A stretch of 64,000 nucleotides of DNA from Trogon surrucura (taxonomy: Eukaryota; Chordata; Aves; Trogoniformes; Trogonidae): contig CM036635.1 in NCBI GenBank assembly GCA_020746105.1, positions 11,550,001 through 11,614,000 of the forward strand, given 5' to 3'. The first letter of the stretch is position 1, and every line of letters begins with the position of its first letter. Below the pieces are notes generated by a model, which was not told the origin of the DNA, made no database searches, and worked only from the letters and a program-made list of their open reading frames with translations. Of this stretch, positions 11,938 through 24,000 are shown one piece after another. A program made the translations under genes and the position numbers.

Positions 11938-11979
11938 GGGTTGGGGTGTGGGGGGCGGTCGGGGTTGGGCGTATTGGGG
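11938..11979 (+). other. G-quadruplex motif just downstream of the putative exon 1 donor
   Basis: Six G runs of 3, 4, 6, 4, 3 and 4 bases are separated by loops of 2, 3, 5, 2 and 6 bases. This satisfies the classical intramolecular quadruplex rule on the plus strand. It starts 22 bases after the GT at 11916, at the edge of the CpG island. G-rich first-intron starts are a known feature of many vertebrate CpG-island genes and can promote R-loops. Folding is predicted from sequence only. Confidence 0.7.
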
Positions 11980-12299
11980 ATTTTTTTGCTTCATTTTTTT
12001 TTTTTGCCTCTTTTCTTAATTTCCATTTCTACTGCTTTCCCCTCCTCCCTGCTCAGTCCACGGCACTGAAACTTGGCCACCTCCTTGGCAGTGGCTTCTG
12101 GAGGGCTAGAGACACGGGGTCAGTTGGCACAGCAACTGCTGGTGGGGGACAAAAGGAGGTGGTTGGGGGTGGATTTTTTTTGGTTTTTTTTTTCTCTTTT
12201 TGCAGCGACAGTAGCAGCTGCCAGCCCGAATAGCAAATCCTTGTGACTTGGCACCACTCCAGCTTCCTTGAGGGTTGCAGAGGGATGGTATGTTGGAGG

Positions 12300-14754
12300 G
12301 TAAGACTAGCTAATTAATCTTCTGGCAGGGAACAATGTAATATCAGACAATTACAAAGACAGAATGAAATTACTATAGTGGGAAGGCTGGCATACGAATT
12401 TCTCAAAGGGTCCATCCTCAGCCCGCTGCCGCGTTACTTTACATGCAGGGAAAAGCACCGACTGCACACGCGCTTTTCTGTTGTGGGGGGCATATTTATT
12501 TTTTTCTTTTTTTTTTGGTGTGAACTGAATTACGGAGGAGGGGCGGAGGGATGCTCTGTGGTAGGATAAGCTTTCTGAGGAGGAAAAGGGAGAAAGAAGA
12601 GTAGTTCTAAACGGAGATGTTCCCCATCAACAAACCGCACTGAGAGGGCAGACCCGGCGTGTCGCTGGTGCTGCGGGCTCACAAGGGTGGGGATGTTTTT
12701 TATATTATTTTTTGAGCTGCGGGGGCTGCAGCTTCTGGGAGGAGGATCTGACTGCTGGGCAGGGCGGGAGTGATTTCCTTCAGTGTTTCTGCATGGAGAA
12801 GCCCTCAAAGAGCTCTGGAGCTGCTGAAGGTATTAAGGAAAACACACCTACCCAGCTCAGTGGTGGTAATTGCCAATAATTAGTTGTAATCACTGCTACC
12901 TACAGTCGAGATGCTGTGATGAATAGGGCAGTGCGAGCCACACGGTGCTGGCTCCCCGTCTGTTTATTTGCAGTGGGGAAAGAATTAGGAAAGTCTCATT
13001 TATCCTGGAGCACAGGAAAGCATCGGTGGGAGATCAGTCGGGGCAGAATTAGCATCCTCCCTCCTCCTCCTCGCCAGGCATTAGGGATAAGCTAATAACT
13101 CTCCTCCCTCCACATCTCGCTCCCAGGATGAAGCTTAAAGCAGTGGGATCTCTAGAAGTGCCATTAAAAAAACAACACGAAAACGTTATCAGTCAAATTC
13201 TCTTTGCAATGTTGCACGTGTTCGCATGCGTGTGAGGCCCGTGGAGATGAGGCCAGGAGCCGCTTCCAGCCAGGAGAGGATCTGGAGCTGCTCCAGCTTG
13301 ACTGCTCTTTCTCCTAAGGAATTTGAGTAGGTTTTTGTTTGGTGCCTACGTAGATCAGATGATGCGGAGATGTTTAAAAACCCCTGCAAGCCCCTCCTGC
13401 CCACCTTGGCTGCTGTGCTGGACTGCCAGTTGTCACCAAAGCTATTGCAAAATTAGGTTGACTAAGTGTGGTTTTCAAGGGGACAGCAAAGCCTAGTGCT
13501 GGGTGGGAGGGCTGGGCAAGCTGCCGTTGAGGAGGAGCTGCACACCGCCTGGTTCTTGTCTGGTGCCCTGAAAAGCATCCTGGTGGGTGTCTATCCCATG
13601 GATTTTTGCCTGAATGATTTCTCAGGGCTGGCTAGATATCAGAAAAATTTTCTATTGCACTTGCTTAGGGCTGAAGGTCCCATCCCAGGATGTCATCAGA
13701 AGTCCCTTGGTGTGTTGCATACCGATGTGTGTAGCTCCTCATCTGGCTGCATATCTGAGCTTTTCCCCAGCCCAGTGTCTGCTCTTGCCACCCACTGTAC
13801 CTGCCCTGGTTGGCTCTGAGGGTCCCACAGCACTCTGGTGCACAGTGGGTGTTGCTTTCCTGGATGCAGAAAATCTCCCCTTCCTCTGGAGAAGGCTGAG
13901 CTTAGCCTGGCTGTCCCCTCTCTTCTTGTCCTTGTCCACCAGCCTGCAGCCAACCAGACCTCTGAGACCTAAGGTTTTGGGGAAAACTCTTTCAAGCTCA
14001 GCCCAGCTTGTGTGCCTGCAGGAAATGTCTTGGACATTTCCCATCTGGGTGATGATGGCTGATGAGCAAGAGAGGGTGAAGAAATGGAAATTAACCCCCA
14101 CCATTTAATAAACAGCAATTCAGCTGGATTCAGGTGTGGGTGTTGGTGCTAATTAGAGGTGAAGAAGTTCAGGACCGGTTCTGTACTGCATCTGAAGTCC
14201 TGCCAGGGAGGGACTCTCCCTGTTCAGGTCTCCTGTTGAGGACCAGCCTTGCTCTGGGCTCTGTGGGCATCGGTCCCAGCCCAGTCCCCCTGCTCCCGTG
14301 TGGAAGTGGGAGAAACAATCTCAATTGCTTCATAGTCAATGATTGACACCAGAGACATTTCTGTAAATTAATGAGTGCATCTTCTTGACTGTACTTCAAA
14401 GTTTTCACGTTATGAATCTTTTATGGATTTCTCTTTACACTGGGAAAAAACCTGTAGCACTGAAATTTTACCTTTTAAAACTGTGTAATAAAATGCAAGA
14501 ATCCCAACCTTTCACAAGCAGTTGACTCCTGCTGGCTCCTGCTCATGTTCATGCTGTGGGGCTGCATTTGCATGTGAAGGGGGATCTATCCAAGCATGTG
14601 TGTGTGTGCTTAAAGGGTTTACACTGTTCTGGGCACTCTTTGACCTGAAGATGTGAACCTCAACACTGGCGACATTCCCTCCTTGCAACAGGGTGTGTCT
14701 CCCGTTGAGTCCTACTAAGCCTCTCCAAGTCAACCTCCAGAGCTAGGAAATTTC
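12300..14754. other. No gene seen; contains a small AT-rich homeodomain-site cluster
   Basis: Ordinary noncoding sequence. A compact run at about 12860-12900 packs several TAAT/ATTA cores (GGTAATTGCC, AATAATTAG, TGTAATCAC) and resembles a homeodomain-site cluster. Overlapping frames at 13466-14108 on both strands have no recognisable product. No interspersed repeat is recognised. Confidence 0.45.
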
Positions 14755-15010
14755 ATTTGTAATAAATCTGCATTACAGTATAAGTAAATCTGCTTCGGTG
14801 GCTATAAAAATTAATTCCTTATCCTAAACATTATTATATAGCTTTCCAAATGAATTGACTGTGGTTGGTAGCCTAGTATGTGCCATTATTGGTAATTAGT
14901 GTAACAAAATAACACTGCTGTAATATTTCCTGTCTACCCCTCCCCCAGTTGGGAGCCATTTCCTATTAGAGAATCAGAATTGCAAATGCAATGCTTGTAT
15001 GCAAACTGCT
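14755..15010. promoter_or_regulatory. Candidate conserved noncoding element (AT-rich)
   Basis: The sequence switches to AT-rich, repeat-free DNA with many homeodomain-type cores: AATTAATTCC, CATTATTATA, GGTAATTAGTGT and ATTGCAAATGCAATG. This composition is typical of deeply conserved vertebrate enhancers near developmental genes. I infer this from texture and motif density only; no alignment was possible. Confidence 0.25.
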
Positions 15011-15094
15011 CGCTTTGATTTTTCTATTTATTTATTTTATTTTGCGTGTGCTGGAAATCAATCTGCTCCTTTCTGCATCTTGCTCTGTGGTTTG

Positions 15095-15162
15095 TTTTTT
15101 TTTTTTTTTTTTCCCAGGAGCATTTACTTTTGAAAAACTTTTTGCCACGGTACAGGGCACAG
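15095..15162 (+). other. T18 tract with acceptor and 45-base exon-like segment
   Basis: T18 (15095-15112) runs into CCCAG, a very strong acceptor. After it, 45 bases (15118-15162) end at ACAG followed by GTAGAG, a plausible donor. The segment is open in more than one frame (reading EHLLLKNFLPRYRAQ in phase 0). It could be a cryptic or alternative exon. A homopolymer followed by CAG arises easily by chance, and I recognise no peptide. Confidence 0.12.
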
Positions 15163-18100
15163 GTAGAGCTTGATGCTGGAGGGTGCTGGTGACGACCCGG
15201 AGGTGCCCGCTGCCCTTGGATCTCCTTTGAGCTTCAGTTTGTGTGCACATCTCCCGGGATGTGGCCTTTGGGCCACATCTTGCAGACAACATGTGTTTGA
15301 ATAGATCTTTACAGTGATCCACGGTGCCCTGGCCTTCATCCAGAAGCTTGACTTGTCCTGGAAGAGATGATGGATCTGCCCGTGGAGGCTCTTGAGCAGC
15401 TCTAAGTCTGCCAAGAGCTGCATGGAGACAGAGGCTCCTGTTTCTGAAATAGATGATAAATAAAGGGCGAGGCTGGGGTGGCAATTTCTGGGCAGCCAAA
15501 GATTTATACACCAAAAGTTGCATACACGTGTGAGGCTGAAGGGACCTGAAAAAAACTTTCCCTAGGCTTTTGCAAGCAGACAAAGCACGTTTCCACACTT
15601 TACTTTGTTTAGCTTGAGTAAGAAACTGGAAGGGGATTGAAAGGGGGATGGAAGCTCCTGAATTTGCAGCCTTCAGTGTTGGCTTCTGAAATATTTCTCA
15701 GCAACCGTGAAAGTTAGAAACTTGATTCTTGGGGAGTGAATGTTCAGACACTCCTGTAACTCTCTGATTCTGGGATGTGGGACTTTTACATGAAATACCC
15801 AATTTAAAACTTAGCGACTCTGTAATGAGAACCTGTGGCCAAAGAAATAGGAAGCTGGAGGTGGGGGTGATTTTTCACTGTGTCCCCTGCACAGTTATTT
15901 CTTGAGTTTTGATGATGTGGCAGCTTCAGAAGTCTGGATATACGTCCTGGACTTGGTCACCCCATATATCACAGAGCTGAAAAATGCAGGAACTAAGCAA
16001 TAAAACTGAGTGAGAGATATCTTTGCCACCCTGGAAAACACTCAAGATTTAGATATAGCAATAATAACAATATCAGTATCGTTTTTGGCGCAGATGAGGA
16101 TGGTAAATTGTAATTCCAAATTCCAGTGAGTTAGAAAGTGAAGAGACTGTGCCAGCGGAAATGTTTGATTTGGTCCAAGCTGGTTTTGGTAGCCGAACCT
16201 GGGGTTTTGTGTTTCGGCTGGAGTTGGACAAGTGCGATTCGCTTCAGCTCGAGGACACAAACTCACTCCAAGCTGGGAGAGGAAAATAAATTGCATGTTG
16301 GAAGGTGATACAATCATGACTTTGGGACTTTCTCCACCTTTTTTTGTTGATGTTGTTCTTTAGGGTAAAGGACATGGAAGTGACTCAAACCAGGGATTTG
16401 CCAGGAGTGAACTACTCTGTGTATTTCCAGTGCAGACCCAGGCTGGCAGCAGTAGGGCCACTGTCCCCATTGCTCTTGTGGGATGAGAGCAAAGCTTTGG
16501 GAGTTGTTGGTACTGGCCAGGAAAACCAGGAAATTTTCTTCTTTTTAGTTTCCTTATTGAAATGTCTGTATCTTGGGAGCTTGTCAGGAATGAAATATTT
16601 TTAAACCCTTTGACCAATTCCTCCTGTCCTCGTGTTTTTGAAAACTGACTTCTCTGTGATGCCAAACATATTTTTCTCACTTAAAGCTTGTTTTGCTGTT
16701 TTATTTGCTGCCCTTCTCATGTTGCTGGCAGCCAAGTCTGCTGAAATCTTTGTGCATAGGCTTCAAAATGCTCGGATTTTTCATCAAAGTGGGAAGTATC
16801 TGTTTTTCTCCCCATGCATGTTTCTGCATTTCCCCTCAGCTCTCTTCCTCCCAACCCCGACCCTCTCCCTTGCCACCTCTGCACGGATCGCTCGGCTGTT
16901 TCAAAGGACCCCACCAAAGTTATTTCTGTTTCAATCTTGGTGTGAGCCTGGTATTTCTGTGTCTTTTCAATGAGCCATATAACTCCAGAGGTGAAAAATT
17001 AAGAAAACAAAACCTGTAGCAAGTAAGTGTGGTGAATGTATCCTGAAGCCAGGCAGAAATCGGATCTCCTGTTTGCGTGAGAACATCTGCAATTCTTGAT
17101 TTCTCACATGAAACCAATAGTAACGATTAAAAAAAAAAAAAACTGAAAAAAAATATTTTGGGTCAAATTAAATATTTAATTTCATTAAAATCCAAGTATT
17201 TCAAACATATTTCTTTGTTCGTTTAATATTTTATGAGATAAGCCTAAAATTAAACTTAAAGTTGTTTCTCAGTGGGGGAAAAAACAGAGCTTGTTTTTTT
17301 TCTTTTTTTTAAAGAAAAAAAAAATCCATCTGATAAAAGTACTTTTCTGTTTTTCCTTTTTCTGGAATAAATTTTTCCTCACACTGTGTGAACTTCTGTG
17401 TAGTGTCTCAGCAGCCCTTTCAGAAAGATGGTGCCTCTCTGGGTACCAGATCTCCTGATGCTCCAGGGACAAAGATGGGCTTTTACTGCTGCAGTGTAGT
17501 TTGGAGAAACAAGTCTATATATTTTTTTTTCCTTCCTGCATGATCTTTCTGCAGTAGATCTTGGTAGATACATAAAACTGAGGTGTGATAGTCGTTATGG
17601 CATCTCCTGACACCTGGGTGAGGGACCTGTGGTCGCCCTCGCCTCTTTGAGGTTTTCACTTACTGCTTGAAGGCTTGAGCAGAAGCAGCAAGAAACTTCC
17701 CAGTTTGTTTAATCGTCAGTGGTGCAAGTGTTTTTCCTTATTCTCTTCCTGCATACACAGAAAGAAGGACTCTTTATGAGCTCTGAAATCCAAGGCAAGA
17801 TTGGGCAATAACAGCAGAATCTGTGTGTGCTTCCAAGGGAAAGCTTCACTGCCTGGCCTGGGTTTATATATGCAGAAACTCGTTTGCCTGAATATTTCAA
17901 ACAAGGAGGTTGTGGTTTGTTATCATTATTATGTAGCCTGCTCCCTGCAATCACATTCATTTGCAGCACAGCTCCTGATCTGTTGTCTGAGCTTCCACTG
18001 GGGCAGCTAAAAGGCTTGGCTTGTTTGGAGTAATAATACCAGGGCAATGCAACGAAAGGCAGGACAAGCGCAACACAGATCAGCTCTTTAATGTGGGTCA

Positions 18101-18985
18101 CTCATGCATCCGCTTGTCTGGTGGCATTTCTCCTCCGATGTTTGGCATATGTGCTATTTGTCTGTTTTCTCTGACCCTAAATCACTTTTGTCTGCAGCAG
18201 GCTTCCCCTTCTGCTAGGAGATTTGTGGAGGGAAAGGAGCTACACTTAACCTTTTGTTTTCTAAGTCAGCTTTCTGACAATATAAATAGTTTGTTGGTCG
18301 CTGACAAGCTTGTTGCACTGGCGGAAATAATCCTGTTTAAATCAGTCAGTATCCTCAGACTTTTTTTACTGTTTTCCCCCGGTAGTTACTAAATTGGATG
18401 AAAATCTCCCAGAGCGTCAGCAAGGACCAGGAGCCTGTGCAACTGCTCCGGTGGCAAAGCTGAGCCCAACAGGTGCAGGTGGAGGGGGATGAAAATACGA
18501 TGACTGCAGACCTGTAGCTTGTGAGACCTCCAGCATCTGCTGCAGACTCCCTCAGATTTGGGGAAAAAGAAGTCAGGTTGGTGTTTCTGCAGCTGTTTAG
18601 GCTGACGGAGGAGATGCTTTTGCTCACCACATACAAGGGAGCGAGATGCTTGGCTCAGCAAGGGGTCACCTATGGAAGGGAAACACCAAAGGTGGTTTTT
18701 GCTGACACAGGAGCAAGGCGCCGTTACCTGGATGTCACAGAGCAGAGAGCGGCACTGCAGGAACAGCGCAGAGCAATACACACAATTTACTGTCCTGCTG
18801 CAAGGACGCTGCAACGAGGCCCCTAAATGGCCACATAAAGGGAATCTGGGTGGGAGCTGGGAATACACGGACAAACACAATTCTCCCGTAATTTAATAGA
18901 AGGGTCCGTTCAGCAGAGAGCGTATTGTAAAGCGCTCTCAGGTTGGATGGCCTCCTATTGTGTCTGGCCTTTGAAGTGCTGATTA
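15163..18985. other. No gene seen
   Basis: This stretch has mixed composition with A/T homopolymers around 17127-17340 and an AT-rich interval 17100-17350. The largest frame, 188 codons on the minus strand (15032-15598), overlaps the T18 tract and has a lysine-run translation. It is judged spurious. No repeat family is recognised. Confidence 0.5.
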
Positions 18986-18989
18986 GCTG

Positions 18990-19260
18990 GGCTGGGAACA
19001 CGCTGATAAAAAGTTAATTTCTATTTGCTGTTGCATTGTAATTGGATGAACATGAAAGCAATTAAATATTAAAACATACAAACAAATAACGAAGTCACTG
19101 TAATTAGCCAAAGTTTGATCACTGTCATATTTATTTAGGAAGAGATGATACGTCTCAGCAGGTGACATTTTAAATACCCTTGGCTGCTTTGGTGTTGTCT
19201 TCAGAGAATGCTGAATAATGTACAGAGGATTTAATTAAACCCCATTGTAAATCAGCTGTG
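18990..19260. promoter_or_regulatory. Candidate conserved noncoding element (AT-rich)
   Basis: AT-rich, non-repetitive block with clustered homeodomain-type cores: GTAATTGGATG, GCAATTAAATATTAAA, GTAATTAGCC and TTAATTAAACC. It differs from the GC-richer flanks. Calling it a regulatory element is inference from composition and motif density. Confidence 0.22.
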
Positions 19261-20940
19261 ATGACAGGGAAGTGACAGCCACATGTTGAAGAGAGAATTA
19301 GGCAGCAGCAAGAGAGATTAATTAACTATTTTCTACAGAGTTCAACCTGGGCAATGTCCAGGGAGTTTGTCTGAAGAAGAGAACTTGATTTTGAAGTTGT
19401 TGCACTCGAGGTTGGACCCTTGTGTGGAGAAGGATACACTGCACCTGGAGCTGTTGCAGCCCCTTGGAGAGGTGGCTGTGATTGTTCGTACGCCTTAAGA
19501 AAGGGAAACTGAGGCACACAGTGCCACAGCCCACAGCAGTGATGCTGCAGGTGGATCTTGCCTCCCAGCACTACTGCAGCCCCTGGGTGGGATGATTCTG
19601 GCGGCTCCTTTGGTGCACAAGAGATCCTTCACCTCCGTGGTGGAATCCTGAAAAGCTTCTTTGAGTCTTGAAGCAGGAGGGGAAGGGCCGTTCTTGGATA
19701 TTTGCTCAGCTTTGGCTGCAGCAGAAAACCCCAACATTTATCGACCAGAACTATCCATACTCCCCGGTCAGTGCTTTGGCAGGACAGGTTTTCTCAAGGT
19801 CTCTTTGCCACTGGCCAAACTTAGTGCATGTCAGTACGTTAGTACTTATAAGGAATGAAGTTAATCGAACTGGTGGGAGTCTCCTGAACCCAGTTCAGTG
19901 AGTTTTATGTTAATGCTTCCTGACAGCCCTTGCCTTTGGTAGCAGTCCTTACTGCCTGGTAGGTGTGCTTCATCCGGCTGTGCGTGGTGGGAAAATCTTC
20001 CCGTGCCCAGGAAAGCGTGGTAGGAAGGTGTCAGTGTGTCTGGGAAGGGACAGCGTTGGGGAAATTACAGAGAGAAATGGAGAAGGAACCTTCAAAACCC
20101 TCCGTGATTCTGCTGGGGAGAAGCCAGGAAAATGGGGAAAGTGGTGCGAGGTGGAAATTATAGAGAACACAGGGACGAGGGAATGAGAGGAACTGCAATG
20201 GCAAGGTGGGGATGGGTGAAAGGGACAGTGTGTGTGGCTAACCAGCGGCGTTCACATTTGAACATTACCAAGCTTGTTGTATAATACTTTTAACTAATTT
20301 GGCCATTTCGAAAAGCATTCTTGCCTTCTGTGTGCGTGGGTCTGTAGGGAAGAGGAGGTGGGTCAGCTCTCATGCAAGGCAAGACTTGATTGCTGCCCAG
20401 GACTGGAAAAGCATTTGATCTAAAACACCTCCAAGGAGCTTGTTTAGGGATGGATCCAGCACTGGTTGCCACCAAGAAGATACTTGACCACAACAGGCTT
20501 TTCCTCCCTTCTCATGTTGAGAGACAGTGTTTCCGGTGTTTACGTGAGAGAAGGTGTATTCCCAGATGCCAGTGAAGGACAGATTTTGTCCGTGTTTAAA
20601 TGCTCAAGCAAAAAATAAATCTAATGTAACGGTACAGGAGGAAGTTGAGCTGAGGAACCTCAAACGGGCAAATTAGACTGAAAACCCACAGACAGCCCCC
20701 ATGCTAGGTGTTACTACTGCTGTGTTTCGTGTTGAGGATGTGGTTTCGAGCCTTGCAGACTCGAGCTATGAGGTGAAGATTTTAAAAAAAGAAATTGGCT
20801 GGGTGGTGGGGCTAACGAGAGCTGTCTGGAGAGACTCGCAAGAGGAATGCGAGCCGGGATGACAGGATGCTGCTGCGCTTCGGGAAGGCCCAAGGTCGTT
20901 TGGTCTCTTGCTGAACCATCCTGTGCATCTCCTCCGGCAG

Positions 20941-21038
20941 GACCATCACTGATTGCCGGGGACCCAGGGCGAGGATGAGCCTGGATGGCTTGGTGTGGGC
21001 AGGTCGGAGCAGAAGAGGCGGCCGTCCTTCCCGCGCAG
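20941..21038 (+). other. Candidate 98-base exon, plus strand
   Basis: A pyrimidine-biased run ending CCTCCGGCAG (to 20940) precedes a 98-base segment that ends GCGCAG before GTGAGA (GT at 21039). Both borders fit consensus well. One frame stays open across it (reading TITDCRGPRARMSLDG and continuing), entering in phase 2 and leaving in phase 1. It does not join in frame to the 11915 donor, which would meet a TGA. It is locally CpG-rich for this region. It could be a noncoding-RNA exon or chance, and no family is recognised. Confidence 0.15.
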
Positions 21039-24000
21039 GTGAGATTCTGCCTCACCTGGCATCACAGCATGTGGGTGAAGCTTTTGCTGCTGGAGATGAT
21101 GATTTGCACGTATGACTTTGCATTTCAAAGCCTCGTTCTCCTCTTCTCTTACCAATGAAAACTGGGAGTGATTGTACACATTGCAGGAAAAAATTCATTT
21201 TATCCCCAGAGCTGTAAATGAATTGATTTAGCCCAGGAAAAAAGACCTGGGTGCTGTTAGAGCCAGTTCCTTGAAGTCATCTCCTTGGTGCATGGGTCCG
21301 ATCCAAAATGCAAATAAAGTCTTAGGGAGGAGTAAGGGATGGGAAAGGATGGAAAGTAATAAGGCAATGTAATATTGTCATGATGCAAACAAGTAGTTCT
21401 TCCTTCTCCGAATACAGCACACAATAGCAATTTCTGCTCCTCAAAATGGTCATGCAATTCCACTGTGTGTGTGTGGAGCAGAATGAAAATGGTGACTGGG
21501 GGCTGGAAAATGCCCCCATCAGGATGGAATGCATGGCTGGTTTTGCAGAGCCCTGGGCTGACATGATGTAGCAGCCCCGGAGCAGGGGAACTGAAGCCCT
21601 GCCTCTGCGGAGAAGGCGGTGGTGAGTGGAGCAGCTCACCGAGCTCCACACTTGTGGGCAGTTGGTGTGAGCTCTTCTCCTGGGCGGCCCTGGGGACTGC
21701 AGCCTGATGCCAGGGCTGTGTGGGGAGTGACAGGTGTCCAGGAGGGATTTATCCGTTCCCCTGTCCTCATCCATGACCTGCTGATGGTGTTTTGGGTCTC
21801 TCGCTGCTGGAGCTCGAGAGAGGTATGTTGTGACACACTGGTGCATGTCCCGGCACCGCTCTCCTGAGATCTCTTGAGTTGTGCTTCCCAATGGATTTGG
21901 AGGTGGGAGAGTACTTTTTTTTCCCTCTGTACCTGTTGGGCAGTGAATAGGGACGAGGTTTATGTTGTCTTCCATAGTACTGTATTTACAGGCTCTTCTG
22001 GATCAACAGGGGCTGCTATTCATTGGTGGCAGGAGCCCAATCTGTTTGTGATGCTCTCTCCTGAGGTGTGCTTCTGCCACGATTTCCTGTCTTTTAATGC
22101 AAGTTTTCAGCTTGTCAGAGGTGTGTGAGGAAGTGTTTTGGGTTGTGTTATGAGGAAGAGATGGTCTTTGGGATAATCCGAAATACGTCATTTTAGTTGC
22201 CCCAAACTGAAGCAATTATTTAGGCTGCCTCTGCAGTCCCTGGTGAGACATGACCACCCCCGAGGGAAGTCTTGCTCCTGGGGGGCTGTTGTCCCTTCGT
22301 AGCTAGTCAGGCAGCCTGGGTGACTGCAGCAGACTCCCTAGATCAGATGCGGAGAAACTTCATCTCAAATAAACCCCAGAGCTGCTGGGTTCCCAGCTGC
22401 TCTGGCAGATGGGACTGGGAAAGCTGTGGGCTCGTAGCTGAACGTGATGGCTGTCGGAGCCGTGCCCTGAACAGTGAAAGCTTTGACTTGCAAAGCTCTG
22501 AGAAACGGGTCCTTTTTGCATCTCAAATCAAGCACCCAACCACACGGTTCCCTTCTGATTAATTTGGCTGTACCTCAGTTTCCCATCTGTACAAGAATAA
22601 TTCCACCCTTCCTCGTAGGGCTGCTGTAAGGCAAATTAATGTTTGCAAACCACTCAGATACTCTGATAATAAATGCTGTTAAAGCCCAGGAGAAAATTAA
22701 TAGCTCATTATTTAGACCAGGACTCCAATAGCATGCCATGCGTTGGACACGGGGCTACATATTGAATGATGAGGATAAAGAAAAATATTGAATAGCTGCT
22801 CATTAAGAGAGCACCATCCATCTGGTGTAGGAAAGGGGGCTTTTTCCTGCAGAAAAAGCGGTCCATGATCATATTATTACAATGTGTGTTGCGATGCATC
22901 TATGTAAGGGCATTGGGCTTGGGTTATTTGTGTAGCCCAGATTCTGACATTTTTCAAGTGCTTGACTGCAACCTGACTGCTCTTTTAACACCGGGGTTGG
23001 CTTTAATATACAGCAAAGAGGTAAAAACGCCAGTAGATGGCACTCAAGAATATGGAGCATCATTCCCCGGTGTGCGAGACCAATAAAACGCGTTGTTGTG
23101 CATCACAAATGGCTTCCTCTGCGCAGCTCTTTATATCAGCTCTTTTTTGTGCCTTTTTCTGGTCTGGAGGTTTGGTGCACAGGGAGAAGGCAAAACAAGT
23201 GCACGAAACAGTGTTGTTAGGTGGTCTGTGTGCTCTTCTCTGGTCTCAATTTTGTTTCTACCCTTTGGCTTTAAATTACTTAACAGTCTAGAAATCCTGG
23301 GCAGTGCTCTCCTCAGCTGACCCTTTTTTTATGCTTTGCTTACAGCTCGTCTGTAAAATGAGATGAGAACTTAATTTGAAAGCTGAAGTTAATTGACCTA
23401 AATAAACTAAGAGCCTTCTGTTGGCTTTATGATAAAAAAAAAAAACCAAAAACCAAATCAAACCTGCATAACCCTAGCTTTCCTCCTTAAATATACTACA
23501 GAGCAGAATGGTTTTCCTGGTGCCTTTTCAAGCTGCTGCTGCTTACTAACAGTCATTTGTGGTGCAGTATTGTCTAGAGAACCCAGCCATCAGAAAGCTG
23601 TCACGCTCAGCACTTGTGTGCAGAAATGGGGAGGCAGCACCACCCTGGAGCAGCTCGGTTTGGCTAGAAAGGATGGATCAGGGTAGTGAATCAAAATCGG
23701 AAAAGAGACTGGCTTGCGGACTCCTGGGGCTATGTAGAGACTACAGCCCCAGTGCTGCAGGGAGGTCTCTTCACGTCTGCTTTGATGCTCGAGTTGGCCA
23801 CAGAGCAGAGCCCTTTGCAGACAGATTTTCTTGCTCAGTGTGTGGTGTTACAGGATGGAGAAAGGCAGTTTTGAGCCGGGCTGTCACAAAAGTGACGGGG
23901 TGCCTCGCCCGGAGGAGACCCACTGCTAGCTGAGACAGGTGTTGGAAAAACGTCTGGTTTTGCAAATACAGCCCAAACCTGCCCCTTAAGGTCTGCGATG

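Noticed and set aside
14590-14615. Short TG repeat, also near 1030 and 21460
   Set aside because: Only about five dinucleotide units, below what counts as a microsatellite.
21322-21975. 217-codon minus-strand open frame, the longest in the window
   Set aside because: Translation has no family features; overlapping frames on both strands; no upstream promoter features.
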